This document shows positions 11,496-26,400 of a stretch of DNA of 64,000 bases, in pieces. Position numbers and translations under genes: made by a program. The notes under the pieces were generated by a model, which did no database searches, had not been told where the DNA came from, and saw only the letters and a program-made list of their open reading frames with translations. The stretch is from NCBI GenBank assembly GCA_947579665.1, contig OX388341.1, positions 5,146,001-5,210,000 of the forward strand, read 5' to 3'. Origin of the DNA: Sympetrum striolatum (Eukaryota; Arthropoda; Insecta; Odonata; Libellulidae). Positions within the stretch are counted from its first letter, which is position 1, and each line of letters starts with the position of its first letter.

Positions 11496-14400
11496 CTGCA
11501 AAAAAACATTAGCAAATTAACCTTTATTGGCCAAATGGTTTTTAAGGGACCACCAAATGTTTTTGCGAATGGTCAAGTCCCTAAGGAAGCACCAAGATAC
11601 TTCAAATACACCCTATAACTGGTGGTTGAGAAAGCAAAAGAAGGATTAAACATACTATGCCTGATGTGACTTAGGAGAGTAGAGCACAGCTGCAGACAGA
11701 AGCGAGTTGAGAGCTGACTGAGAACAGAAGCAGGAGGAGAAGAGTTTTCTTTTCGTTTGCTTTCATCTCCATCTTCTGCATTCCAATCACTGAATGTTAA
11801 AAGAAAACAAATCTGAAATTGCATCAATCAAATTTCTTCGCTCTATCCTAGTACGTAATATAATGCACAACTAAGATCAACTAAGTTGAATCTACTATCT
11901 AAATAAATGAATAAAGAAAAAGTTGAACAAGGAGTGAAAAATTGTGACATGACTGGGACTCGAACCCAGGTCTCCCACTTTCAGGGCAGGTGTTCTAACC
12001 ACTAAACTACCATGCCACCACAATTCCACTCCTGTTAAAGGGATGCTTTATGAGCAGATAGTGGCGCTCCACACAGTGGCACCGACCACCACCAGGGGTC
12101 CTCACTGAGGCAACTGACCCATAAAGCGATATTTAGAGGAATCCCCTCAAAGGAAACATGAAAGTACTTCAAGATGAAATTTAACTTAGCACAAGGAAGC
12201 GTGCGCTTTAAACCCAAAGTTGAACAAGGAGTGAAAAATTGTGACATGATATATTTGTCTTCATATATACATATATGAAAACAAAAAATTTTCTTTATTC
12301 ATTTATATATGATATTTTCAATGTTTACATTATATTACTGCGCACATAAGGGCGTGTGCACCCAGGAAAATTCCCAAGGAAAAACAGACTTGAAAAAAAT
12401 CTTTCTTTAATTGCAATGCACCTTTAACCCTTTCCTTGTGATTCCTTAAGGTGGGTTTCCCCTTAGAATCACTTTGTGTTGCCGGTGCGTCGATGAGGCC
12501 ATGGACGTAGACGATGCCGCTCAGTCGGACGAAACTACACTTGCCCTTGCACACAAAGTTCCCTAAATGGCTTGTTAAAATGTTCTGGTCGGGTAGCCTA
12601 GATGCTTAAGGCAGCCTCTCGGATAGAGGAAGATCCCGGCCCTGTCAGACTTTTTTCAAGTCTGGTTTTCCTTAAGATATATGATGTATTGTAAAACATT
12701 TTTTCAGCTGACCAAGTCCTAATTATTGTCTCAGGAGGAAATAGGTGTTCTTAACTTAATAAATGGAAATATCTGAAAAATATAATGAATCCCTTTCTTT
12801 ACCTTTTTGCTTTTTACCTAAATTGATTTACATATACATAAAACACTCCATGCATTAATTCAATAATATAAAGAGCGTTAATTAAACATTTTTATCATTC
12901 TTCTGGAGAAGATTTCAAGAGGGCATCAGCGTACATGCTCCATGCTTGTTGCTCTTTTGCAATTTACTTTCTCAACAGTGTTAACATTATTGTGTATGCA
13001 TTCTGCAACTTCATTTAAAATGTGCCACTTTAAATGAAGTGTCTTGTAAGATCTTCAAAGAGTCGATCCATTGGTCTTGCTTGAAGTGGATTCTTGATCG
13101 CGACAGTGCTTATTAACGTTGCAATTGATGGTGATCGAGGAGTTAAACTTCTTTAAAACGTTAACAAGTAATAGAGATGTTAATCAGGTGAGAAAAGGTG
13201 ACTGCCAAGAACAATTTATTTTCCCCAAATTCAGAAGATGATTGACTATTGGTGAATGTGTGATAAATTATCCCAAGTTTTCCTGCTCGAGAAAATTGCT
13301 CGAGAAAAGGTGACTGCCAAGAACAATTTATTTTCCCCAAATTCAGAAGATGATTGACTATTGGTGAATGTGTGATAAATTATCCCAAGTTTTCCTGCCA
13401 AATCCCAAAATGCGAGAGAATCAATCAATCCTCTGATAATGTTGAGAGAACTTTGAGTGAGGGTTGTTCAGAGGGTTCAGAAGTGATAAATGCGGTCTGT
13501 GAAGTTAATCTGTGGAAAATGATTAACCGTTGGCTAACTTGCCGAAATTTTATCACTAGTATTAAAGCTTCTAGCCTCACTGGAATCCCAAAAAAGTGCA
13601 CCTACATGTCTAGTGTTTTAGTAAAGACACCAATATCGATGATTTGGAAAACTATATCTCGGAATAACTTCGTGACAATATAGAAGTCGTGCAACTTACA
13701 ACACTTTATGGCCCTGGTTTTTGGCCTATTAATGTCTCTGTAAATATATTCATTTATCTGCAGCATAAAACTTTGAATGGTGACTTAGTGACATATTCTC
13801 TTGTGCACGTAACTGAATTCCCAACCAATAACACTGAAACCGTAGACTGCTAATCCCAAAATCAGGGAAAGGCATTTACTGTATTTGACGGCATATAAGG
13901 CACACCTTTTTTCCTAAATTATGTCTCGAACAATTTCCCTGCGTCTTATATGTGAAGGTTCAACCTCCACAGGTTAACTTTCAATACTGAATGCTATTTG
14001 TAGCCCAGATGGTCTATACTACCTATTTCATAATTGCATTCAATGATTGTGTTAATATTTGGCTTTTACGAAACGTGACAACTAAAAGAAACATCATTTT
14101 AAGCTATTGTGGTACCGCGCTTTCACACGGACTATTAAAATTTTTTTTCTTTGTGAGTGGCCAACTTAATGAGGTGCGTCCTATATGCTGGTGCGTCTTA
14201 TATGCCGTCAAATACGGTATATCCAGTAATGGAATTCCTTGTTCTAAATTGCTGTGGCTAGGTCCTCAATGCCCTAAACTGAATTCTGTTAATATCTTGT
14301 TTATGAATATTCAGTCACTTAGAAACTGAAAATCTGGAGGTACTTTTATCTGATCTGCAAACAAACATATTAATTCTTACCAAACATTGACTTAAGGAAT

Positions 14401-17400
14401 TGGCTCCATGTGCAATAGCCACAAACTGATATCATATTTTTTTTTGTTGATCTGTCAATAGAGGCGGTGGATTTGCAATTTACTCCAAACTAAATATTAG
14501 TGTTACCAATCTTGAATATTCTTTGTGCATTGAAAATGATTTTGACTGCACTATTTTTAAATTAATTTATTCTAATGTTATGAAATTTGTGGAGATTTGC
14601 GTTTACAGGTTCCTGTACAAATTCCTTCCTTGAATCGGTAAGTGACATTCCTCATTTAATCAACAATCATAACATATGTAATATTTTACAACTTGGGGAC
14701 TTTAATATCAACTTACTCGGAACCAGTTCTACAAAAATTTAACTTCGAGACCAGATAAATTCTTTTTATTCCCTGATAGATCTATGCATCGCAACCTTTC
14801 CTAGCAATAATATTTCCTGTGCCAATGTTCAATTTGAACTCTCTGAACATCAAGTCTTTTATACTAAATTACACCTGCCTTATTCTCCGGATTGTAATGA
14901 AACTGTTTTGTTTAAACCCTTGATTAATCCCCATTCAATCAATGTCTTTGTTAACACTCTTTCACATGAAGACTGGTCAAATGTTTTTTTCTGAGCCTAA
15001 CTCTGAAGATAAATTTAAATGTTTATTTGATTCTTTTCTTTGCCAATTCAACAATGCCTTTCCTGTTCTTCTCAATTCATCTACTAATAAATTTAAATTC
15101 TCAAATTAAATAATTATAAAAGGAATACATAATCTACAAGGATCGCAAAATTCCCAAGGATCTGTTCTCGGACCCTTATTGTCCATTATATTTATCAGCA
15201 ATCTACCAAATGTCTTTTGCAACACAAATACCATACTCTGCGCTGATGACACTTATGCTATCAGCCATTCCAAAAAACCGATAAGCAAATCAATTGAATC
15301 CATGGCCAATTGGTGCGATGACAATCCACTTAAATGATAAAAAAAGTTTTTCTACAATTTATCACAAAAATTTCTCCTCTGAATATCACTCCTCTACTTA
15401 AAATAAACAACAGCAACATCACTAGCTAATATCACTAGCTCAGATTCTGTCAAATCCCTTGGGATGATCTAGATTGGTCCAACCATATCAATCAATTTAA
15501 TCAAAAAACTTTCGAGTAACATTTTTCTCCTTCAAAGGTTACTCGAGATAGTTTCGCTGGGGTCTTATAGCCGTTTATTATGCCAATATTTATTCCCATT
15601 TATCTTATGGTTATATTCTGGAAACTCATCTTCAGCAATCAAAGCTTTCTCCGCACAAAAGAGAGCCATAAAAGCTCTTCTAAATGTTTTGAGCAGAACT
15701 CCTGAAATCCAATTTTTCAACATTAAAGTTTCTTACTCTTCTCTGCTTTTATATCCTATCTTGTGTCATATTTGCAAACAATAATCTTCATCTTTTTCCT
15801 TTCAACATCCATACCCATTATACTCACCAAAATAATGATATTCGCCACTCTCCCTTGAAGCCCCCCAATCACTCAACTTCCTGCAACCATCAAAGACTGC
15901 TTGTCTACTAGATGCTTCAAAACTAAAGTCATGAGGCTCCTTACTCAAAAGGCTTATTATAGAATTCCAGAATATCTTAATGATAGCTTTTAATCAAATA
16001 TGCATTTATTTCTTTTTATTTAAATTTTATCTGTATATGAGTACTTAATTTGTTTTTGTAACTTTTCCTTTTTCCTTTCCTTTTTCCACTTCCTTTAATA
16101 ACTGCATTCATGTATATTACATGATATTATTTTAATTGTGACTATACCATTCTTGTATGTCTGAGGGTACAAACTGCAGAGGAAGACGATGTGAGCCAGA
16201 TCATGTGCAATGCCAAACAAACTGAAAGCTAAGAGATGAATGGACCAACTCAAGGATTGAAACAGAAGATGTTTGACAATTAATATACTGCTTTTTTGGC
16301 TAAATAAATTTGAATTGAGTAGAAGTACATAGTAGTAATAGTGCTTCAACGACAAAAGTTGTTGAACATTTTGTACACCCTGTGAATTCTGGTTACTTGG
16401 TATACTCTGCATAGAACCCCACTGGGAGTCAAACTCAGGATACTTTTCATTAAAAGTGCTACTAACTTGGCTATCCAGGACACCCTACACAATATTTGAC
16501 CTTGTGAAGTGCTTTTGCGTTGACTTTGATAGTAAATTCGAATAACTTTTTTCTGTCTGTGGGGAAATCGACCCAAGTGATTTTGTTAAGTTTGTGGATG
16601 AGTGGGAAAAGTGGTCCATGGACTTCATCTAATTTGACGTCCGAGTTTACTCGTGAATTTTGTTTGATGCCATGCTTATATGTAATTTATTTTAGGGGAT
16701 TTGATTGAGTTACCTGTGATTGATTCAATAAATGACCTAAAAAAAATGGAAATGATTTCGAGATTGATTTGTACAGCTAACGAGAAGTAAGACTGGTTAC
16801 AAAGCGCTAAATCATACCTAATAGAAGATATTAATCATGACTCAGATTATAATTGCAACTCTCACAAATGTTGATTTTTAGAATCTTTTATTGGCAATAT
16901 GATATTTAGAGATGAATCTGCAACAAGATCTTTATCTGCACTGTGAATGAGGGAAATTTTTGGATGAAAATTTCTAAAAATAAATAATTGTACAGTAAGA
17001 ATGACTCACCAAAAGAGCATGAGTCCAAGAGGGTAGAAAAACTTGGACATGTGCTTGATAAGCAGAGTTTCGAGGCAGCTGAGAGGAAGAGAGTGTGCAA
17101 GCCAGAAATTGATGCCTTGCTCCAGAAGGCGGCGAATCATCAGGTGGCCTTCCTCTTCCAACAAAGATGCATAGTGTTCGACAACAAGAGAGGCTCTACA
17201 GGCCAATTCCTCCTCTGGTTTCACCACACTCATCTTAGATTCACATTTCTCATCCACTCCACTCTGAGGTACGGCCTTCTGAGAGTCCATCCCTTCACTA
17301 ACGTTACAAATCCCAAATGAAAGCCCATTCCGAACACCTTCAACATGCTCCTGTCTGCATACAGCGCTGTTTTGCTCCAGTAAGTTTGAAGCGATTGCTT

Positions 17401-20400
17401 CTTTTTTATCATGAATATCACCATTGCGTGAGTCATTGCTCCTCTCTGAGATTCCTTTTTCCTTGCCAGCCAAATGTGCATCGGATTCCTCTTCACAGGG
17501 GCAAGCCGGAGAAGGGATGCCCCCTCCTCCCTCTGACATTTCCTCCGCTCCTCCCTGAATTGCAAATGAATGCGTCTCGCATCTCCGACTGCCACGAAGC
17601 ATCGCTTCAATACCTACTTTATTCAATTCTTCATCTTCTTCCTCTTCCTCCACCCTCAAGATCCCTCCCTCTCTTCGCGACTTCTTGTCGGGAGGTGAGC
17701 TGTTCTTACTGGCCACATACAATGCTTTCAGTTGATAAGCCAACGCCTGGTGAAAGTTGCTCTCAAGGGCAACTATTTTGGCTGCAGCTTGGTAATTTTC
17801 CAGTTCCACACACTGCAGAGGAATATGAATTAAAACAAGGAGCAAATTAAACATATTTTTAAGGGCAGAATTGACAATCCAATCTGACAAGTGTTAGAGA
17901 TTCTGGCTATGTAATTAAATTATCACAAGAAAATAAATAAAACTTAAGAAAAATATTTTGTTTTTATGCTGACTATTTCAGGACTCATAGTTATTTTCAT
18001 AAAGCAAAACATTACAAAATTGTGATAAGAAACCAAATGCAACTTTCCAAAGGAAATTATGTGTATGATGAAGAAAAAGAATTGACTTCTTTGTCATTCA
18101 GTATTAACACATGAAGCTCAATTTACGAATATTAAGGACTTGAAATGTTTGAAAGACATTTCTATATGATCGTTTAAATTCAATAAATTCATGAATTAAT
18201 TAGTTGATTTAAACAGGTGATATACCCATTTTAATAGTAAAATGGGTTGTAAAAACATGATCATGTTAATTAGCTATCACTTTTGCTGTGAGACAGACAA
18301 TGGTAAAAAATCACTATAATTTAAATCTCGTTATATGCTGTACTCATTATAAGAGACTTCTAATTTATTTTAAACCAATGTCAAAGGAGTTAATTTGGAT
18401 AGATTGTATGTATCCGTACTTCCTTCAGTATAGACAATCATTACGACTCAACCGCAAATCTTATTAATCCTTGTGCATCCTACATGAAAATGTAAAAGAT
18501 AAAAGAAGAGATTTTATCTGTTTTCCCAATTTCAACTCAAAAATTATGTTAAGTGATAAAAATAAGAATCTGAAAAAATGTTAATTGTTATGGTTCTTTT
18601 TCAAATGACAAATAACTATTATTTCTAATTAAGATTCACAAATTAAAGAAATGACAGTACAAAGGGTTAATATAGGTTAGAAAAGAAAGAATGAACATCC
18701 AATGTATTTCTTGTCTAAAATTGAATAAAGAAATACAAACATAATAGTGGTTATTAAAATCGATTGGGATTATAATCAAAAGTATCAAATTGCAGAAATT
18801 TGGTAGAAAAGTACATACCTCACAAAGCCTCCTGTTTTGCCCCTTCAAGATATTAAGGAGAAGGCATTCTCTACAGCAAAATATATGCAATTTTCATGCT
18901 CCTTAATAGAATGAATTATTACTTTTCTGTTTAGACAATTTACATTAAACTTACGTTGAGTAAAAGTTTTTGGCTGTTGTAGTACTTGTGGAAGAACTCC
19001 AAAGTTTTGTGGAGTGTTAGATGTCCGTACTTTGGAACTTCTTGGTTCCCCTGCGGAATACTGGACAAGGATAGATTCTCAGCAGAAGCGCTGCTCGGCA
19101 CTGCAGGTGGAAGCCAGGGGACTAGATATGGAAGGTCACTCAAGTTCTGAACCCCATGAGGATGTTTGATCACTCTCTTCGTATTCTTCAGCATCACCAC
19201 ACTCCCATGGAGTGAAGATCTCGAAGATTCCTCCAGATCTTTGCCAAGCTATTATATAAACCATATATTCACAAATCACTTCTCAAATGGTTAATAAATT
19301 TTCTCAATTTTTTTGACTTGATTGATTTTCTATATTACAGTAGAGAGGAGGTCACTGGATAGAGACTACATTGCATATCATAAGAATGCAAAGGCAGAAA
19401 AGTAATGGGTTTAAACCTACTTATCTACAGAAATACAAAATCAAAGTTTATGAAATATTCAAAAGCTCAGCAATGGATCGAGTAGATAGAATTTTGGAAT
19501 GGCAGCTAAAGGAAAGACTCAATGAGGATAAAAGGGAGTTTAAAAGGAAAGAGACAGAAATTATAGTTATTGAGGTACACCCAAAACATTAAAAAAAAAC
19601 AAGAGATTTTGTTGTAGTCTAGTTTAAACGTTTAACTACTTAATCCACTTGGCTTTAAGTAGAAATTTGTAAAATTGGTATATTGGTAATTACTGCTTTC
19701 TTATGCTGACTTCAGCTGGACTGTATGGGTATTCTCAACTACTGTATCTCTTTGCTTTGTTAACTTCAAACAATACCGATTCAGGGTTAATTTTGTGGTA
19801 CTTATAAACTTGCAAAAAATCCATGGTAAACAAACTTTTACTGGACCACTAATTTATTATCCAAATAACACGACCCAGGTTTCGTAGCGTCGCTACATCA
19901 TCAGGTATACGTCATGTAGCGATGCAGGGAAATGCTTTAAGCCCAAACAAAGATGAAAATTCAATGGATATCAAGTTACTACATCACATCTACGGAATAC
20001 TCCACAAATACTACTGGTTTGCTTATTTTTTATTTACTGTATCATAAGATTATGACCTATGAACTTATCAATGAATCACATGTTCATCTACAGTATAATA
20101 ATTTGATGATTCTTGAACAGTTAGGAAACACTGATTGAAATGTTTCATCTTGGATCTAACTATAAATGCCTTATCATAATATATGTCTTCTTGCATAAAA
20201 GTTTCATCATTATTCACAAACTGCAAATTGAACATATTGCTTCACATCTTGCTTGAGGTATTACATTTCCAAGGAATGGGTAAGACAACTCTGATTCCAT
20301 TGTGCATTAATCTCATCACTAGAAACATTTGCAGAAATTCCTTCATTTCTTCTGAGTTACTGGAAAAAGGGATACTGTTTCTCGAATCCAAAGCTGCCAA

Positions 20401-23400
20401 GTTGAATCTCGATGCCGATGCAGATCCTACGTTTATCAGATGCAATTTTGGTTAACTACCATCAATCATATCGTCACTTGAAGCAAGAGAACTACTCCAT
20501 ATAATGGCTACAGGGAAAACTGAGGAGGGTGACCTTTTCGATATACCAAGTGATGTGGGAAAATCCATTGCTTAAGAATTTAAGACGTTATAGGTAAAGA
20601 GAAACCATGGATGGGAATTAGACATGGGTACCGTCATGATTTTTGTCAGTGGGAAAACGAAGTTGGCGACGGCGGATTAATGGCATGGACGCCGAGTGTT
20701 AAATCGGCGGTGCAGCGTAACTGGAATGGCGTGTAAAATTTAGTTCATATGCGGCAGAAAAAAGGTGAATAACTCGAAAATCTCAAAGTATTAAATTATA
20801 ATTTTATCTTAACCATGAAGGAAATGTAGAGCCATCTTGAATACTACGTCACACAGAGAGCTAGAATAAAAAAAAACTGGCCAAAAATAAAAAAAATATC
20901 CTTTTTTTAGTGCAGACTTTAAAACTTTGCATGGCTATTTTTTAATAAACTCCGCCTTTTACCACCAAATTATTTATGCTGATATGAACACATTAAAATT
21001 CTACAGAGTCAAAATTGACCAAAATTAACATGTAACTTATAACACTATATACATCAAAGCTCTATGAAGAGTAATTTAAATAAAAACCTGCGACAATTTG
21101 TGTCTCCGATTAATAAACCAACTTTTCGTTAGCCTTATCCTGATGGTGGATGGCCACCCTCCATGATGACCTCATTTTTGAAAGGATCTACAGGCAAATG
21201 TGCTTCTAAATTATTATTTTTCCGGTATTAATAGCTTAAACAAAATATTTTAGTAACTAAAAACAACTTTTTTAGTTACTTATTTTGCTGTTAGTAATCT
21301 CTTTACAGATGATAAGATGAATAAAAAGTTACCACAGTTCATCTGTTTTACAAGAGTAAATTTTGCAGTGTGAAGCATCACTTCCATCAGATCTTTGGAT
21401 ATAGATATCGTTGGTGAAACATTCATTTCATGCATGTCTTTTAAGTTGTAATTCTTTCTCTTGTCCTCTATCGGACCCTCAGTTGCAAGTAAATCGAGCT
21501 CACATAATTCACTGATTGGGAATGTTATATGCAGAAATTATTTAAGTATGGCCACGCAAAGTCTCAAAGTCTGTACTCAAAAAAACTATTTTCTTATTTT
21601 TGGCCAGATGTTTTGATTCTAGTTCTAGCAGAAAGTCATATATACAAAAACTTTGAAACTGAATTAAAATTGTAGTTTTGTGTTAACTGACCTGAGCAAG
21701 AGCATTGCTTCCCCAAGCCCATAGTTTTCCAGAGGATTTATCAAGAGCTAGGGTGAACTCACAGCCACAAGCAATGTGAGAGGAACGCAGGCGTGTTAGG
21801 ATTGGTAAAGTGGTGGAAGAATTAGGAGGGGGGGCAGAAGGGGGTGCAGAAGGGGGAGGAGAAGTAAGAGGAGCAGGAAACGGAGCTTCTCTTCTTGTTC
21901 CATTGCCAACTTGACCATCCAAACTGCGACCCCACGTATACACTGTTCCGTCTTCGGTCAGCAAGGCTGAGTGATGACATCCACACGATACCTTTTAGGA
22001 AAAATAACAATTAAAAATACAGTAATATGCTGCAAGAGCATAATTTATGATATAGTTTTCAAACTGCCAAATAAATTCAAGTATAGACTGCCACACCATA
22101 ATAACACAAATAGCTCTAATTTATCATTTTAAGTAATATCCGAATAATTTAACAATAAACCATATACAATTTGAGACTGATGGAGTTCTGCTAATTCCAT
22201 CGCATACTGACATTATACTAATTCCACTGTACCGATTCCATCATGCAGGGTTCATTATCAAAGTAATGTGCATTCTCTGGGAAACATAGATTCATTGATT
22301 ATAATTATACAATTGATTGAAATTCTTCAAAATAGCCCTGCATCATACACTGGCAGAGACATGTCTACCAGGAAGGCACCTCCTCAACAGGAATGTCCCT
22401 CAGGAACATGTCTTAGAATGTATTCCACGGTCTACCAACGATTTCCTTTCAGCTCTCTCTTCAGTCAGGGAAACAAAAAAAAGTTGCACGGAGCCAAGTC
22501 GGGACTGTAAAGGGGCTGCACCCCCTGCAGCACCCCCTTGCAGCACCCCCACTCATTTTAGCCATGAGCTGCCACTGATCAGTAGTTCTCACTCCCTAAA
22601 ATGAGCTCTCTTATAAAATGACAAGGGGGTTGCGTATACCCAAGGGGCCACAGCACCCTTTTGACAAAAATTAAATTATAAACAACCTATCCCAGTAAGT
22701 CAAATGAAAAGAGGTTCCAGAGAATTTAGAAATAATCTTTAATAATGTAAGTGAAAGGATTAATCAAGTATGAAATGAAGTATTCCTTTTTTAATACAGT
22801 AGAGGATCGTTTATCCGAACTTTGTGAGACCAAGGTCGGTTTGCCTAAAGGATATGTTCGGATAATAGGTATTATAACCTGAATGAGAAAAAGGAACTGA
22901 AAAATAAAAGCTTTGAGGGGTTACTGTACGAAATAAGTGACGATAATGCGCATAAATATTATTGAAAACTTTTACTTAAATAAAACTATACAAGACCGTC
23001 CCCGCAAGGTTTTTCTTTTCGAAATGACTACCACTGGGTTACATTCTGCAACAAATCGAAGACTTTGGTCCTTCTGTGATTTTATATCACGTATAGCTTT
23101 CCTGCTAATATTGTATTCCTGCTGAATATTGGATGAAATGACACCACAATCTAGTTTATTTATTATGTCCACTTTTTGGTGTAATGTCAGCACCTGTCTT
23201 TTTCTCTTGACGTTCCCACTGCTTGAACTAGCTACTAGACACGTTTTATTACTTTCTCCATATACGAAGTATAGAGAAAGTATTGTTTTCATGAAAAAAA
23301 TCGACTTCGAGATTTCAACGGAAATACATGTTTTGGGGTCCCTAGAACACGTTTTAACCATTTTCGGAATGATGTCTGTGTGTATGTGTGTGTGTGTGTG

Positions 23401-26400
23401 ACAGTGGGCGCTCTAACTTGAAAAATATTAGTCGTATCAATACCAAAATTCATGTATAGTACTGTGGTGTGTGCTGTCAGAGTTGATTAGTTTTTGGAGT
23501 AAATCGGTTTACCGGAAGTCGAGCTTCATTCATCAAAGCTCATTTCCGGTTTTCAAAATATCTCCATAAATATGATATTAAGGTATATACTGTTATTTAT
23601 AAAAGTTTTAGAAAATATATTTTACTATAACTTTTGTACGAAACATATTTTTGTATCACTGATTGTGTAGGAGTGATTCGTAAAATACTGATAAACCGGA
23701 AGTTGCTGATTATGTTCGTTGTGGGCGCTCTGGGCGCTGGGGCGAAAGGCCACTTCATCGTTTTTCATCGAACATGTCCCGAAAAATTATTTATAATGTT
23801 TGTGTCGTAAAAGATAATAATATATAAATCAATCTCTTATCTTCCAAGTTTAGATTGAATATAGAGTTCGAAAATACTGTCGTAGATAAATATTTAAATC
23901 TTATATATGGAGAAAGTCATGTGCCGGCCACATCAGATTTTTCTTATTGTTATCTGTTTAGAAGGTTAATTAATGTAGTATAAATACTTACTCATTAACA
24001 CCTGCAAAAGAACGGTGCAAAACACATATAGCGGTGGAGTTCAAAATTACTGTATATCTATTGTGAAATGTTCGTTGTTAGAATGTGTTCGTTGTTAGGA
24101 TGTGTTCGTTGTTAAGATGTTCGGATAAATGATCTTCTACTGTATTTGAAGTGCGTGATTGCATATCCACAAGGGAAACATGCAAATTTATCAAAGCATA
24201 TCCTGAGCCAAAAATACTGAAATAGATGCACGACTAACATATAAAAGAGTAGAATTTTAAAAAATAACCAAATTTCAGAATATGATATTTTCATATTATT
24301 ATATTGTATTGAGTTTTGTGCCCAAATCTATTGCGAGGTCGATTCTAATGCACACACTGACCTTTAAGCTGAAAAAAGACCCGAAAGAGTGCGTTTTTGA
24401 GTAAATGTGGTATATAAGCTACTTATACGTTTTGATGATCAACCTAAGAATAAATCATTATTTCTCTCTAATGGTTGGCAAATACAGTTGACTCAATCGT
24501 TCATTTGATTTTAAATGTAAACTACATAAAAATGAAACACCTCCATTACATTTCGATGATCATGCATGGCTCACCTGCGTGATGGTGCCAAGGACTAGAG
24601 AGGTGTTCACAACGGATGGGAGGAGATGTGCCTGGCTCTCTCCTTCCACAGTCTGCACCTCTTCCGATGAATCTTCTGCCCCACCACCTGCATGCCCTTC
24701 ACTTTTCTGCTCCTGATCTGCTGATTTATCTGCTGGCTTTTTCCCATTGGCAGTTTGGGGAGAAAGGGGTCTCTGCTGTTGCAGCTGCTGATGGAGAATC
24801 AATCTTGCTTTCTTCTGTGCTTGTGCCTGCAGCTTCAGCACTTGTGGACTGGATCCCCAAGAGTACAGACAATTTGATACGCCAACTGCAAGCTAAGAAA
24901 TTTGGTTTAGTAAAAAAGAATGCGCTAATATGACTGGCTCCAAAAGGCTGAGGCTTATGAGATTCTACAGACTTTATTTTATTTAATTGGGGGAGATGAG
25001 GAGCTGTGGTTGCTCAGTGCAGTATTTATGGAAGTCTATCTTCAAAAATCGCGTGTTCGATGAATGTACTTTAGGCATAAGAAGAAATAGCCTATAGTTT
25101 GAGTAGAGAAATAACTGTGTTGGATCATATGTAACTAAAATTAACAGCAAATATAACTTCTCAATTGGAAATGCAAACAGTTACAAATCAAAAATTGTTG
25201 TTCTTGTAACAAACAATTCTTCTTTCTTAATCCACAACCTGTCAGTAGATATGAGGGTAGGCTATACCCCTATTGTACACTATAAAACTACACCCAGAAC
25301 ACAGCATGTGGAAGATCTTTGAGAATTGGTGCTGTAATATGGCAAAATGCAGTATGAGCTTAGTAAAGAAATATTCTAAAAAATGTAGGCCTTTCTGAAT
25401 GGACAAGGTGCTGTCTTTGTGCTCAATTCTGGTAGCCTCAAATTCCACAGCATTTCCTTCTTTACTTCACTTGCTAAAGGTTCCAAAATATTAACCTCCA
25501 CCTCTTTTTCTACTTTATTTAGTATAATTTATAAAATAAAATAAGAGTAAAAAATTTCAACAGTACTGCTTTGGAGACAAAACTTATAGGTGTACGTCAA
25601 GTCACTGGGTAGCTTCCTCTTCTAGGGAAGAATTGAATTGACATTGAAAGACATCTCAGTTTAAACCATTATCAATTGTACTTCTGTGTCATGTATTTGT
25701 GAGTTTATTTACAATGCAATTAAGTTGAGATGTCGTTCAATCAAGCTGTCGATCAACTGAGCATCAATCAAGCGGTCTGCTATTAGGCAATAAGCTGTCT
25801 GAGCAGTTGGCCAAACGAACAATTGAGTGTTGGTTGAGTGAGCATCAGTTGGTCGAGGGGATCCCAAAATTCACCGCTTTGCATTTCTGAAATACTTAAG
25901 GATCTCGTATCCCAATGCAATTGACATAAAATAAATTGGGTAGAAATTTTGGAGCCATTAAAATAACATAAGAATACATTTTATTTGTTAACTTTGCTTT
26001 CTTAAAGATTTTATACGCAGTGGCTCTGGAAACTCACATTGTGGAAATAGGCTGTGGTCATCATTGTAACAGGCTCTGGAAGAAGTACTTTGACAGGTAA
26101 TGATGATTTCCCCATTGCTCCATGGCCTAGCTGTCCAAAGACGCTGGAGCCCCAAGCCACCAAACTGCCATCTTCAGTTAGAGCAAGGCTGTGACAATGG
26201 CCACCACAAATTCTTGTGATTTTCTCCTCCAAAGAAAAATTATTACACATTATGTATCCTGATGAATGTTATTTAAAAAAACAGTAATTAAGAATAGAAT
26301 TTCACATCATGTTTTAAACATGTGATTAGCATAATAATTTACGTAATTTAAGACTGATCCATGCAAGAGCCTACCTTGCCTTGAAGCACTTTCACCACAG

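Noticed and set aside
17230..17610. 126-codon minus-strand frame
   Set aside because: It is another frame of exon 15 and has no splice support.
17317..17850. 177-codon plus-strand open frame
   Set aside because: It is the antisense shadow of exon 15, whose minus-strand frame has matching splice sites and phase.
24616..24933. 105-codon plus-strand frame
   Set aside because: Antisense to exon 12 of the RCC1 gene.
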